From positions 6,422,501 to 6,486,500 of the forward strand of contig NC_058498.1 of the NCBI RefSeq assembly GCF_020382885.2: DNA of 64,000 bases. The letters run 5' to 3'. The stretch comes from Scatophagus argus. Taxonomy: Eukaryota; Chordata; Actinopteri; Scatophagidae. Shown here one piece after another: positions 40,004 through 51,719 of this stretch; position 1 is the stretch's first letter; the number at the start of each line of letters is the position of its first letter. Position numbers and translations under genes: made by a program. The notes under the pieces are model-generated. The model was not told the origin of the DNA. It made no database searches and was given only the letters and a program-made list of their open reading frames with translations.

Positions 40004-41000
40004 TTTCGATCAAAATATATTTCTGAACGACTGTTTTATTGTTCACAAAACCCTTATAAACTCCTGTAGATTACTGAAACCAACTCGTCGGCTGTACAAA
40101 CGTGAGCTACTTTAAAAACCAACCCAGCTCGTTTACACATGTGCCCGGGTGGTACTACATGTATAAAGTTCCGTGTGGAAACAACGTAGAGATACATTAG
40201 TTCCACCTCCGCTAAAGTCATATTTTCAGTACGGTTTGTTATTTTGTATTAATCAACAATACATTTTCAAAGGAAATAGTACTATTATAATTTTTACTAC
40301 AGCTAATTAGCCCAACAACTGGTTAAATTATGTAAGATTTCAAGTAAGATTTTTCATACAAAATTTAACAATGAAGTCCTACTATATAACAATATTTGAA
40401 ATTTAAGTAAAATATCTCACCAACCTGCATATTGAGCTACTTCAATATTTTCACTTGTACTTTACATTATTTGTTGCAATGCTACTTTTGCCTTAGTAAA
40501 GAACCTGAGTGCTTCTTCCGCCACTGGAAATGACTAACTTTCATTTCATGGTTGTATTTACAATATTTACCAAACAGCAGCACTATTTTGCACTGTGATG
40601 GTAGTGCTATGTCACAGTTACAAGTGATACTGAAACACAACAGCAAATGGTCCTTATTTGTGTTCACCTCCTTGGTCTTATTTATCTTATCTGCATGGGA
40701 ACATGAAAGGCTGCAATAAACTGTGGCATTCTTGTGTTTTACATTATAGAAACCAAATGTAATGTAGAATAACCTCAAGTCAATTATTAAGCTTTTGTTG
40801 AGAGAGTAATTTTATGCCAATCGGCAACCACTATGCAATTTTTATGGTTTACAACTTGGTAAAACAAAAAGAAACCTCCAGTTCTCCTAATGACATAACA
40901 CAATACTAACATACAAGACTTTTATTTTCCTTCCACGCAATTACATTTTGCTGTGCTCACAAAGGGAAAATTAAAAATATTTCCATTTCAGAGTTGTTAT
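40004..41000. other. ttc4 promoter region and pars2 3' UTR
   Basis: About 1 kb between the ttc4 start and the pars2 stop. The ttc4 core promoter should be just above 40003; CpGs are present near 40135-40185. No TATA box is evident. The part near 40920-41000 belongs to the pars2 3' UTR (minus strand). No other gene is seen. Confidence 0.5.
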
Positions 41001-43123
41001 TCATACAGTTTCCACTCCTCCCAGAAGATCCAAGAGTCCATCTTTAGTCAGAAAAACTGTCTCACCTGTCTGCTGACAGATCACCTCAAATTTTGGAGAT
41101 TCCTTTAGAGCCCCCTTTCCCACTACAATAACATATGGGTAGCCCAGTCTGCTGGCATCCATCAGCCTCTTTCCAATGGTCATCTGTGTGCGGTCGTCAA
41201 AAACAACCTCACCTCTCAAACCAGGCAGAGTCTCTTCCAGAGTGTGAACCAGTTCCTCAGCTAAGTCTACTGCCTTGTGCTCCTTACTGCCTTTCTTTGG
41301 GGGTAAAATGCACACCTGGTAAGGGGCGAGAAGGCCTGGCCAGCGGATCCCCTCTTCTGTCGAGGTCACCTCGATGGCTGCAGCGAGAATACGGGTTACG
41401 CCAAGACCATAGCAGCCCATCTCTGTAAGAACAGGCTTGTTCTGAACATTGCTGAAGGTGGCATCGAATATACGAGAGTACTTCTGACCCAGGTAAAAGG
41501 TGTGGCCAACCTCTATACCCTTCGACTTAACCAGTGTGCCAGTTTTGCACTGTGGGCATTCAGTTCTGTCTGATGACATGGTCTCCGCATTAGCAGCGAA
41601 GGAGCAGTTCCCACACAAAAGAAGCACGTCCTCACCGATGTCTGCTGGCAGCTGAAACTCGTGGGAAAGTTTACCTCCGATGTTGCCTGTGTCTGCCTGC
41701 ACCTTAACGCAACGCAGACCTAGTCGGTCGAAGAGCCTGGTGTATGCATGACACACCAATTCATACGTCTCGTAAGCAGCTTCTTCGCTCGCATCAAAAG
41801 AGTACATGTCCTTCATGTAGAACTCCCTCCCTCGAAGCAGGCCAAACTTCGGCTTTGGTTCGTCCCTGAATTTACGGGTGATCTGTTTTGTTTTTTTTTG
41901 TTGTTTATTTAAAAAAAAAAAAAGAAATCATAATGTAAGAAATGCATCTTATTACAACAAATATGCTGGCACCAACAAGGTAAAGTCTACCTGATAGAGC
42001 AGCAGAGGCAGCTGTTTGTAGGAGACATTTGCCTGGTGAGCGACCAGAGTCGTCACTGCCTCCTCGTGTGTGGGGGCCAAACAGTAGTCGATGTTATGGC
42101 GGTCTGTCAGCCGGAGCAGCTCACTCCCCATCAAGTCCCAGCGCTCACTTTTTTTCCAGAGTTCAGCTGAGCACAAACTCGGCATGTCCAGCTTCTGCCC
42201 TCCAATCCCTTGCATCTCTTGGTCGATTACTCTCATCTGTTGAATTAAGACAGCAGTTATTAAAATATTTAGAGCCAAAAGGAGAACAGTTACGCTCAAT
42301 ATCATGTTGTAATGTTTTGTTCCCAATCTTAGAGCTGTAACCCCATCCCAACCGCCAACGGGCTATAAAAGACACTTCAAATGATTCAAAGAATATAAAA
42401 GAAGAAAAAATATATTTCAGCAACGCATCTTTTCTTTTCTGTTGTCTTTGTTTCAAAGGGTCACAAACCGAAAAGGTTGACAGGTTTTGCACCAGTGTGC
42501 TGTCATGGATGGCTGTCAGACATAGCATATGCATAACATTTACATTTTAATCTTCTTTTTACTTATGTCACTATTAGCTTCCTAAAGTCATTGCTAGACT
42601 TCTAAATAAATGGACATCAAATTCTAAAAAATAAATATGTATTAATGAACAACAGGACAACAGTGATGACAACGATATACACATTCATGTCAGAAAAATC
42701 TCTACAGAAACCAGTTTTTATCAAAATATTTCTGTGTGGACACGACACAATGAGATTCAACCTCTGAGTGCTTACTTGATGCGTTATAATTTTAACAAAA
42801 ACTAGTCTCACCAGCTTCTCCATGGAGCGCACAGCAACAGGGAGGTAGTAGTAACAACCCGGGTTGGATGGGTGAATGAGCCCAGCCTTCAGCATCAGCC
42901 TCTGGCTCTTACAAGTCATCTCTCGGGACAGCCGGGTGTCCTGGCCCACATCATGCAGGGTTGAAGGCAGGTAGAGGCGGGACACTAGGAGTTTGGGCTT
43001 GATATGCCTGGAGTTGGTAGAGGCAGGAACAGCGGGATGATCAGCACATGCTGAAAGGCTCCTCCTGGGAAGCACTGAGGTTCTGTGGAGGTACTGGAGG
43101 ACTCTCGGCCAAAACTGATTCAT
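41001..43123 (-). CDS. pars2: pars2, mitochondrial prolyl-tRNA synthetase
   Basis: Three minus-strand coding exons, 42812-43123, 41991-42236 and 41001-41882, join to 479 residues plus stop (human 475). The enzyme charges mitochondrial tRNA-Pro with proline. The class II signatures are intact: FRDE (residues 191-194, motif 2) followed by PKPKFGLLRGREFYMKDMYSF, and GCYGLGVTR (about 342-350, motif 3). THEEA (motif 2 neighbourhood), the TKDGLLDLL ending and an anticodon-binding domain with GEVVFDDR also fit. Two CxxC pairs (CGNC about 276, CPQC about 295) occur in the middle domain. The first 30-40 residues are Arg/Ser/Leu rich with few acids, as expected of a mitochondrial targeting peptide. A non-coding 5' exon probably ends at the GTGAGT donor at 43820, spliced to 43131. 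Confidence 0.95.
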
Positions 43124-43819
43124 CGTTGGCTCTGTGGCAAATCCAGACGAGACAAATCAATAAGAGATGGAAGGTTAAGTCAACAAAGAGAAAATAATTA
43201 AGCAATATTTTGACCACCGATTAATCATACAGTCATACTACTTTACACATTGTTGTTAATACTCTAAATTTGGACACGCATAATGAATACTGTCACGTTT
43301 AATGTCAAGTACATTTTGCCGACAATACTAATGCACAAGTAGGATTTTAATGTCTTTCCTTATGAGTTGGTAGCGCAGCGTGACAATAGGTCAAAAACTA
43401 GATTTAGTGCTGGTAAAATGAGGAGGCATCGATTCGTGACCACGTCGACTGCAATCGATCGCTATGAATAAATCAATGCTTTGAGCAACATGAGCACTTC
43501 TTAAACCAGTGACACAAACACACGATCCAACTAAGAGCTGCATGCAAGCACTAAGCAGGTTATGTCAAGGTCGTGACAACTCGGGCAGGTATCGAGTTAG
43601 TCATAAAATAAAAATAAAAATAAATAAGCCACGAGTATAACCTTATTACATAAAACAGAGTATTCAAAGCTGAGTTTGATAACTCAGATGACACTGACTG
43701 GTGTCCTAAGCGTCCACATCAATGACAGTTCAGCGACAGTTTAGCCGTTTAGCTAACAACGGATAACTTCCTCAGATAGCACGCAACGAAGAATATCTCA
43801 ACCACGACATTAAACTCAC

Positions 43820-43960
43820 CTTGGACCAGTAATTGCTATCTACTACAGGAGGGAGAAGCACATTTAAGAAAAGGTTGACAAACTGCACAACATTAACGGC
43901 TCCTCCGCCATACTGTTTCCATAAACTGCATGGCGGACTGGCGGCTCCGTCGCCACCTGC
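43820..43960 (-). promoter_or_regulatory. Probable pars2 5' UTR exon and promoter
   Basis: On the minus strand an exon-like, GC-richer stretch ends CTGGTCCAAG|GTGAGTTTA at 43820, and an acceptor (TTGCCACAG) precedes the start-codon exon at 43131. The CCGCCATGCAGTTTATGG and GGAGCCGTTAATG wording and CpGs fit a housekeeping promoter. Transcription start not determinable. Confidence 0.5.
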
Positions 43961-46584
43961 CGGTCTGGAGGAGTAAAACATTTGTGTATCCATTTCCTCT
44001 TTATTTTATTTCCCTTTACATGTCCTCTTTCAGGCAAAACTGATTGTTAAAATTGAGCTTTCGAGTATCAATTAAAAATCAAACAGTTTTTCTGTGTTTA
44101 GATTAAAAATTATATCTTAATGCTCTAAATGTGGCTCTCTTTTAGCCACATGTGTACAGTGTAAGTTTGATGTCTCCCTGGAAGGTGTGCGTCTGTGTAA
44201 ATTAGTTTGCAGTGATGGACCAGCATGCGTGTCTGTTGATGGAAATGCTATCATCCGGTATGGGAAAGTTAGTGTTTTTTTACGGTCAAGTCCTGTAAAT
44301 TTTGGACTGACATTTTATTGAGCTGAAAACAGGAAACATTTACTGTGAAAGGGAAAGATTCAGTGGCCGGCAAACACATTTAGTGACTCATTGGGTGCTG
44401 GCATACACAGAGTGTACGTATTTACATATCAGTTACGTAAGATTTTGCACCATCATTTTATTCACACAACCATATCTGTAAACTTATTTTTCCATTTTCC
44501 TACCTATTAGGTCACATCATTCTATTGTTAATGACAAAAAAGTAATTCACACCATATGTTTATAAAGATGCAGTGAGTATTCCCAGTTTCAGCAAAGGGT
44601 AACCTCCATAACCGGAAATTGCACTTTTTTCTTTTCTTTTTTTAAACTCCATTTCTTTATTGCTCATTCCCTCTGTGAGTACTTTTTGGACAAACGTCTT
44701 GTTACATTCCTGAAATGTGCAAATTCACTTGTCGAAAATAGCAGGACATTCTGTCACCTCCGCCTGATACGAGCTCATTGTGTAAAAGCGAGACTGCAAC
44801 CCACCGTTTCTTGTTTGGTTAAAGCATCTGAGAGATGGAACATTCACAACAGCAACTCACAAAATCCATTAAGCATAAGCCATTCTTTTCTATTCTCTTT
44901 GGTGGCTTTTTCATTTGCACAATTTGAGTGTAAGTATCTCAGATGTGGAATCCTGTCCTCCATAAAAATTCTCTCTTTCAGCTCAGCCTGAAAAGTTGAC
45001 TCCTGGCGTGACAAATATTTGCCACAAACATTACCTTGGAAGAACGCAGTGATGATTAAATGATTTTGGCTCAAAACGTGTGTTTGAGAGTGAAATGAAG
45101 GTACAATTAGGCATATATTTAAAACTGGAGACAAACAGAAGGATAAATTACATCTGCTCACTCTGTAAAACACTTCAAAAATAAAGTTAAATCAGCTGCC
45201 ACGACAGCATCGGGTAAAAGATTTGATGTTTTGGTACAGCTGAACACTTTTTATTGTTCTTACTATACTATCACAGGAAATCTTCGCCTTTTGTTGACAT
45301 GTCACTGTACTGCAGTCTGCGTTAATGTACTTTTGCTGGCTTTAGAGTACTTTATGTCAGCAATTTGAAACCATTATTCCCTCAGTCAATGACACCTGCT
45401 GGTTGTCTAACATGGCCCACACAGCTGAACTCAGAGTGTCTCCTTGGCTCTTCTCTCTCAGGTGAACACCGAGGAGGACATCTTTCAGTCTGCAGGTTAT
45501 ACATTGAAGATGCACACTCGCACTCGCACTCACACACACACACACACACTGACTGATTTCTTGGCCAATTAGGTTTGTGTCTGTGCCATCCATTTATCTA
45601 GTCGCTCTTGTTGTGAGATTTGGTTTTCAGAGAACTGAGCGACTGAAAGTCTCCTTGAGATACCAACAATCCCATTAGGACAAATGTTATCTGCAAACAT
45701 CACATTCGGTTTTATACTGAATATAGAGATTACCTTTTTACTGTTACAAAGACTTAGTTCAGGGTTTCTGGGAAAAAGCAGAGTACAATTAAGTATAAGT
45801 TTGGGTTCAGATGTGACACACTTAAATCTTTCAATTTCTAAGCAAAAAAAGGAATGGTATTTCATTTGAACAAACCTACAAAAGTAACACGTTTTGGTGA
45901 AACTAGTCACAAGGCTTCAAATGCATTAACCGTTTTAAAATCAACCGCATCACCTCGTCATCATAAATCAACCTTATGCTCAACTGTGCTCTGTATTCAG
46001 TCCAGTCAAGCTCCACACCAAACTCATATCTTCATGAACCTGGCTTTGTATTCTTATGTTGAAACAGGAAACCGAAGTCCAGGACTTTCATACATTTCAT
46101 GAAACAGCACCTGCTATTACAAGCTGAAATATTTGTGATTTTAACAATGATCACTTTGACAGCTAAGAGAAAACTACAAGCACTGCAGCATGGATGTGTA
46201 CATCACTGTAACTTGGTGTCATTTATATCCATAAAACTCACCCCAGCTCTCTTGTGAAGTTTGTAATCTCTGCTGTTGAAAACATTCTGCAGCGTTCAGT
46301 CCTCTCTGTCCTCATTACAGACATGTCTTAACTAAAGCCACAGCTCACAAACGTCTGGTGCGTACCGAAACATATATTTGTAAAAGGCTTACAGAAATAT
46401 TATAAAACAAAAAATTAAATTCAGTTCAGTTCAATTCAGTTTATTCATGTAGTGTTAACTCTTTAATTAGATTTTGTAATACAGAGAACCCAACAAAGTC
46501 TGGTTTGTTCTGTTGGTGGTGTAGTTCTAAATGTTAATGAGATCTTGAATGAGGCTTTCGGACAAAAGTATCTTTATTGTTGAA

Positions 46585-46965
46585 TTCAGGTGTGGTATTG
46601 GGCTGTTTTTTCTGGGGTCGGACCTAAGGGAAAACTTAATGCTTCAGCATACCAAGACATTTTGGACAATGCTATGCTTCCAACTTTGTGGCAACAGTTT
46701 GTTGAAGGTCCTTTTCTATTCCAGCATGACTGTGGCCCAGTGCACAAAGCAAAGCTCCATAAAGACATGGCTGGATGAGTTTGGTGTCGAAGAACTTGAC
46801 TGACCAAAATTCAGTCACGACATTGTGGCTTGTTACTGAAATGGAAAATATGTAAGAGCTTTTTAATCGGATCAAAGCTAACAGCTTCCCAGAATGATGG
46901 GAGGGAAGGTTTTCTGATTCACCGCAGCTGCTACACAGCTTGCTAGTACACAATTTCTGTCACAC
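46585..46965 (+). pseudogene. Tc1-like transposase fragment
   Basis: The plus frame from about 46588 reads VWYWAVFSGVGPKGKLNASA, DILDNAMLPTLWQQF and EGPFLFQHDCGPVHKAK, which is the core around the second catalytic Asp of Tc1-type DDE transposases (QHDxxPVHKA). A frameshift near 46765 moves the continuation, KTWLDEFGVEELD, into another frame, followed by a stop. The SPDLNPIEHLWDEL block has been lost. No inverted repeats were found near, so this is an isolated remnant. Confidence 0.85.
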
Positions 46966-48059
46966 ACAAGTTAAAGTGCGCGAACGCTGTACTTGTTTGA
47001 ATTCAGATCACATACCATTGATTGGCTGAACATACATTATAAGAAAACAAAATCACATCAACTTTAGACAGCAATTTAAAGAGAAAATGGTTGCACTTGT
47101 TCTCGGTTCTCTGAATGGCAGATGATGACATGTCAATCACCCGAGTAACTTTACGTCACTAAGAGTCACGAAAGGTCAGGGTAATCAGGGTCATGTTCTG
47201 CACCTCTTCAGGCCTTTGAGTCTGTAATCAGGGAAATCAGACAAAACTGAGTTCATTATGTTTTAAGGAGTTGTAGCTCTAATTACAGACATCACAGCTC
47301 ATCAGCTCCAGACACATGAAGAAGGTAAATGCCAAATAACCGACAAAATAACCCAGGATTGTGTTTCAGCTCTTCTGAAAAATTACAGTAAGCCAACATT
47401 AAAAAAAACACGACAAAAAAACAAAACCTTTGCTAGACTCCCTGCAGTCATTCACGATTTGCTGATATAAAATCGAGGAGATAGAGGAGCCAGAGCAGCA
47501 TCATAATGGAAGCAAACCTATTAGGAAGCCACCAAAGATGGGCTAAATTAATAAACCCGTGTCTGCTGATACTGTGCGATAACCTCACCTGAAAAGAACC
47601 ACGAACATGTTTATTCAACCATTATTTGTTTTGCCTGGCAAAACAATCCTTATACTGGCTTTCAACTGTATCACACGGTCCTCATCAGTGGAGGGAATTT
47701 GCTTGGTTACCGTGGAGATGGAGCTGCTGACACGTGAGCTCGGCAGCTGTCGAGCTGTTGGCAGCTTCAGCAAGGAATTTTCATGCAAAATCTTATGTTT
47801 ATCTGGTTTTAATACATGCAGTATTAGTCTCCCAGTCTGTCCTACTGATGTACAAGCTGCTGACAGGGACAACACCAAGCTTCTGAACAACTAGACAGAA
47901 AAGCAAAGTTGGCAGGTCATTTAGGGCCTGCAATGATTGGCTAATAATGTAGCAATTTTCTGCAAAGAGATTCCATCTTTCACTAACCCACTGTTTAATG
48001 AGCTCTAAGGAGCCCGACCGATGCAGAATCTCTTTAATATGCAAAAACAAACAGTATGG

Positions 48060-48088
48060 ATCTTGAATTTCCTTCAGGATCAATAAAG

Positions 48089-48150
<62 letters not shown>
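48060..48150. repeat. ATCAATAAAG repeat tail with (ATCT)n array
   Basis: TTCAGGATCAATAAAGTATCTATC followed by about 15 ATCT units (48089-48150). The same wording in inverse orientation (GATAGATACTTTATTGATCCC) lies at 4537-4557. This is a common fish retroposon 3' end with a tetranucleotide tail. Confidence 0.75.
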
Positions 48151-48662
48151 CCACCTTAGATTTAACTTTGCTGGGAAATTCTTATTTCTCAAGAATAAAA
48201 GAAAAAAAATAACATTTGTAATAAAGTGCTCAAGTTTTTAAGTTATGTTTCCATTCTATAAAAGACTGACCTTTGTTTTCTCCCCTTTCTAAACACAATA
48301 TAAGTTCATCGACATCCTAAGTGGGACCTCCACCATTAAAGATCGAAGCAACATAACGACCTGCAAGATGGACTGTCAACATTGACTTTTTTCCTCTCAT
48401 ACAGCCCAAACTGCCGTAAAGCCAAAGGCGACCAGGCCATCAAAGTGCTGTAAACAGATGAAACATCTGTTTGACTGCACTTTGCATCGCTTAATTAGGC
48501 ATGCAGTGCAGTGAAGGTCTGTGCAATCACAGCCTTAAATCACATAATCACAGTGGAGCTGAGGAGGCTGCACTCGTCTAATGTGATTGTCATTTGATGG
48601 TTATAAAAGGCTGATGGGTGTCACTCTCTCTTTTACACAGCTAAAAATGAGAGAGAGAGAGA

Positions 48663-48685
48663 GTGTGTGTGTGTGTGTGTGTGTG
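48663..48685. repeat. (GT)n tract upstream of insl5
   Basis: GT tract of about 23 bases following a short GA run, about 90 bases upstream of the insl5 TATA box. Confidence 0.85.
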
Positions 48686-48776
48686 GCTATGTTTGAGTGA
48701 TCGGGATGGGCCAAGGGGCCGGTTAGAGGGAGGAGGTGGAGAGATACTCAGCGCTGATGAACTGAAAGGTGGATGG

Positions 48777-48784
48777 TATATAAG
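48777..48784 (+). promoter_or_regulatory. TATA box of insl5
   Basis: TATATAAG lies 178 bases before the insl5 start codon, with GC-rich sequence upstream. Transcription would be expected to start near 48808, giving a 5' UTR of about 150 bases. Confidence 0.65.
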
Positions 48785-48961
48785 ACAGGGAGATGCGAGC
48801 GCCGGATCAACGAGCAGTCCGCTGTGGAGCAACCTGCAGAAGACCTGCCTCAAGAAAAAAGACTGAACAAAAAGAAAGCAGAGCAACGGAAAACAGCTCA
48901 GGTTGTTTCAGAATAAGCAGACGAAGAGGTACACTTCGCTACAGGCAGTCCGGTATCCAGC

Positions 48962-50262
48962 ATGCGGTCTCTGGTGGTTTTGCCTCTGCTGTTGTGCGCA
49001 GTGGTGTTCGTGGACCAGGTGAGGGCGGAGGTGAAGGCGGTGAAGCTGTGCGGCCGTGAGTTCCTGAGGGCCGTCGTTTACACCTGCGGAGGTTCCCGCT
49101 GGAGGAGATTCCTCACTGATTCCGATATGGATGGTGACGGTGAGACGTTTTATCCTAAAAGCAGCAGACTTCGGTTCAGGATTAACACATAATGAGATTG
49201 TCTGTTTTAATGCACCTTCAGTGTAAGTGAGGAGGGCAAACATCCACAGTCCTAATTCAGTGTGTTGTTCAGTGTGTCACCGCTCCTCCACTGCGGCTCA
49301 GCGGGGAACCACAAAAGGTTTTTCATACTTAAAACGCTGTAACTTTGGATGATATGCATTTGATTTCTCCAGATCAGACTGATGAAGCTTCATATTAGCT
49401 TCAGAAAAAGATTTCTTTTTCCAGAAAACCCTGCAAACTCCAAAAACTGCAGTCTCCAGCATGTTGGGAAAAGTTTTAACAAGTTTAAGTTGTTAAACAA
49501 TTGTTTTTAGACAGACTTGAAAACTTGTGAGCCCAGTTTCCCTACCTCCTTTTTTTTGTGTTACTTTCACTACTATGTGGCCCCACTCAACTGCCAATTT
49601 CTGCAAAGTGTGTTTCCTGTGCTGTCTTGTGTTTTGGGACATTTACATGCAACAAAACTGCAGTGATGCTGCTGTGTACTGTACGATTCAGTGGCTGCAT
49701 GTGGGTGAGCAGGCAAACAGGTTCCCCAGCTGAGAGACATTGTCTGCTGATCTACTTTATTAGGCTGGAGGAGCCCACACATCATGATTAAACACTGCAG
49801 CAGTCGGTTCCCCGGCAGCTTCTATCTCTTACTGTCTGTCACATACTAACAAACCCAGTTAGGCTATCAGCGGTGCTGATTAGAAAGCATAAAGTGACAC
49901 TATAGAAGACAAATAGCTCTGAGGTAATCTGTACAGCCAATTACAGTTTCCTCGTGCAATGGAAACACAGACGTTGGTTACACAAGACTTTGGTCGTCCC
50001 TGTTTGAAACAAAAAAAAAGTGTGTGTGTACTCGGTTATTAGAAGAAATTAGGACACTAAAGTTTGTAATGTCAGAGTGTTTCTTGAGCCTTTGCTGTGT
50101 TTTGTTGTTCCAGGTTTGGCAGTTGGGGAGCAGAGCAGTTTGGAGAGCCTGAGCAGCAGCAACCCGGGCTCCCAGTTGAGCAGACGGGATATTAATAACT
50201 TACTGACCACTGTGTGCTGCCAGGTGGGCTGCAGGAAGAGCGACCTCACCTTCCTCTGCTGA
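48962..50262 (+). CDS. insl5: insl5-type relaxin-family peptide hormone
   Basis: Two exons, 48962-49139 and 50114-50262, join to 108 residues plus stop. Residues 1-22 are a signal peptide (hydrophobic LVVLPLLLCAVVFV). The B chain is about 23-47 with Cys30 and Cys42 (spacing C-x11-C) and ends GGSRW before the dibasic RR at 48-49. The connecting peptide is about 50-82, short and acid/Ser rich. RR at 83-84 releases a 24-residue A chain (85-108) with Cys 94, 95, 99 and 108 (CC-x3-C-x8-C). The single phase-1 intron in the C-peptide is standard for this superfamily. INSL5 is a gut hormone acting on RXFP4-type receptors (family knowledge). Assignment rests on the LCGREFLRAVVYTC wording and on adjacency to sgip1, as in mammals. 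The C-peptide is shorter than usual. AATAAA at 50771-50776 is the likely poly(A) signal. Confidence 0.9.
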
Positions 50263-51719
50263 GGCCAACCCCTGGCTTCTTCTCTTTCACTCTACAAGTG
50301 ACCGGAATGACTCTGTTCTCTCCCGTTTTGCCTTCGTAGAAACCAAATCTGAATCAAGATGCTGATGTTTAAAAACAATACGATCACTGTACTGCATATA
50401 CAATAATGCTCATAACCACAACTGCTATTTTTCTAATTGTTTTTGATATGTTTGTGAGTTATTACTTTAACTTGTGAGGTTTGCAGACCTCTTGAGCATC
50501 TGTGAACTTGTTTCTGCGCCTGAGATGGAAGATATGCGCCAATGCAAAAAATTTAGGCCGTCATTAGACTATATATGAGCTTAAATATTGAGTAAATACA
50601 GTCGGGGTGCAGGACTGTATCACTTTCCACTCAGACTCTGTGTAAAGAGAGGATGGGTGTCTAAGCCCTCTATGTATCCACAGGGTTGCAGGTTTGTAAA
50701 ATTTCCATCTCTGTTTTGATGTATTTATGGGAAATTTAAGCTGTGATCTGTCATTTCGCTATTTTTGTCAAATAAATGTTCTTGCATAGGGCTTACATTC
50801 TGTCAGGTGTGAGATCTTTTTCAAGTTGCATCCCACACACGTCATACCAAACAAAACTGTTCAATGAATTTCTGCAAATGTATCACGCAAGTGCATCATA
50901 ACATCAGTGACGAAAAAGCCAAAACAAATAAAAGAGTACTCTGATGGACTAGATGCTAACCATGAGCCTCAACATCCCCGTCTCCACTTTCTCTCTTCAT
51001 TTCAAATGACTTCTCCACTGTCAACCATCCAGTAAAGGCATTTAATGCCCCCCAAAATAACTCGGACTGGGTCTACAGCCAGGACAGCAGCTTTGAGGCA
51101 CTGCACCTCAACACACCTTTGAGCTGTAATGTAACGCTAACATCCTCACGACGACAAAGCTCATATGCTGAAATTTGCCACCTTCCTCATCTCAGTTTAG
51201 CACGTTAGCATGCTAACATTTGCCCGCAATGAACAAATACTGATACAAATTTTAGTTGGTATTTCGTTAGTTTCATGAAGTAAATTACTGGACAAATTGT
51301 AGTTTATCCTATCATTAGTGATGTGCGTTCCCAATTTTTGGGGATCCATCAAATAAAAGTGAATCTCATGTTGGCGCTTGAGGAAAATTTGGGTACAACA
51401 CCAGAGTTGCTGTGACACACTGTCTGAGAGACACGGATGGTTGTAGGAATTTTGACATGCTGGGTGAACTGGATGAAAGCTCACAGGGTCCCCAAAGTCA
51501 GTAGGATTTATCCTTGGGTGACCTCGAATGTTAGTATAAAGTTCCATGCAATAGTTGTTAAAATATTTCATTTTGGCCAATAAAACCATCTCTAGATGCA
51601 AACTGCTAGACAAAGCACTATAATGTACAGTAGGACAGCACTCATGAGACGCACTAAAGGATTCAAAAACAGATTTAAAAAACAAAAAAGAAACCTGCAA
51701 ACAGACATCCAGTTATAAC
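50263..51719. other. insl5 3' UTR and convergent spacer to sgip1
   Basis: The insl5 3' UTR probably ends just after AATAAA 50771-50776. The remaining 900 bases up to the presumed sgip1 poly(A) site show no gene. The 167-codon open frame on the minus strand at 51197-51700 has no family resemblance. Confidence 0.5.

Larger units (their letters stand above)
43961..48776. other. Intergenic DNA between pars2 and insl5
   Basis: About 4.8 kb without a recognised host gene. It contains the Tc1-like fragment (46585-46965), a CA tract near 45530-45550 and the ATCT array at 48089-48150. Open frames here have no family resemblance I can see. Confidence 0.5.

Noticed and set aside
42617-43123. 168-codon reading of pars2 exon 1
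   Set aside because: Homology stops at MEKL, where a GTGAGA donor occurs (42811). The rest is intron read-through.
47607-47894. Overlapping open frames on both strands, one with a VGQTGR-like string
   Set aside because: The string resembles a GIY-YIG-type LINE motif only by chance. No flanking RT or endonuclease residues support it.
48089-48150. Tandem ATCT array as a CRISPR-like or regulatory array
   Set aside because: Simple tetranucleotide microsatellite at a retroposon tail, with no spacers.
48908-49243. Minus-strand 111-codon frame
   Set aside because: It is antisense to insl5 exon 1 and shows no family resemblance.
51197-51700. 167-codon minus-strand open frame
   Set aside because: No family resemblance and no splice or start context. 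It lies in the spacer beyond the sgip1 3' UTR.
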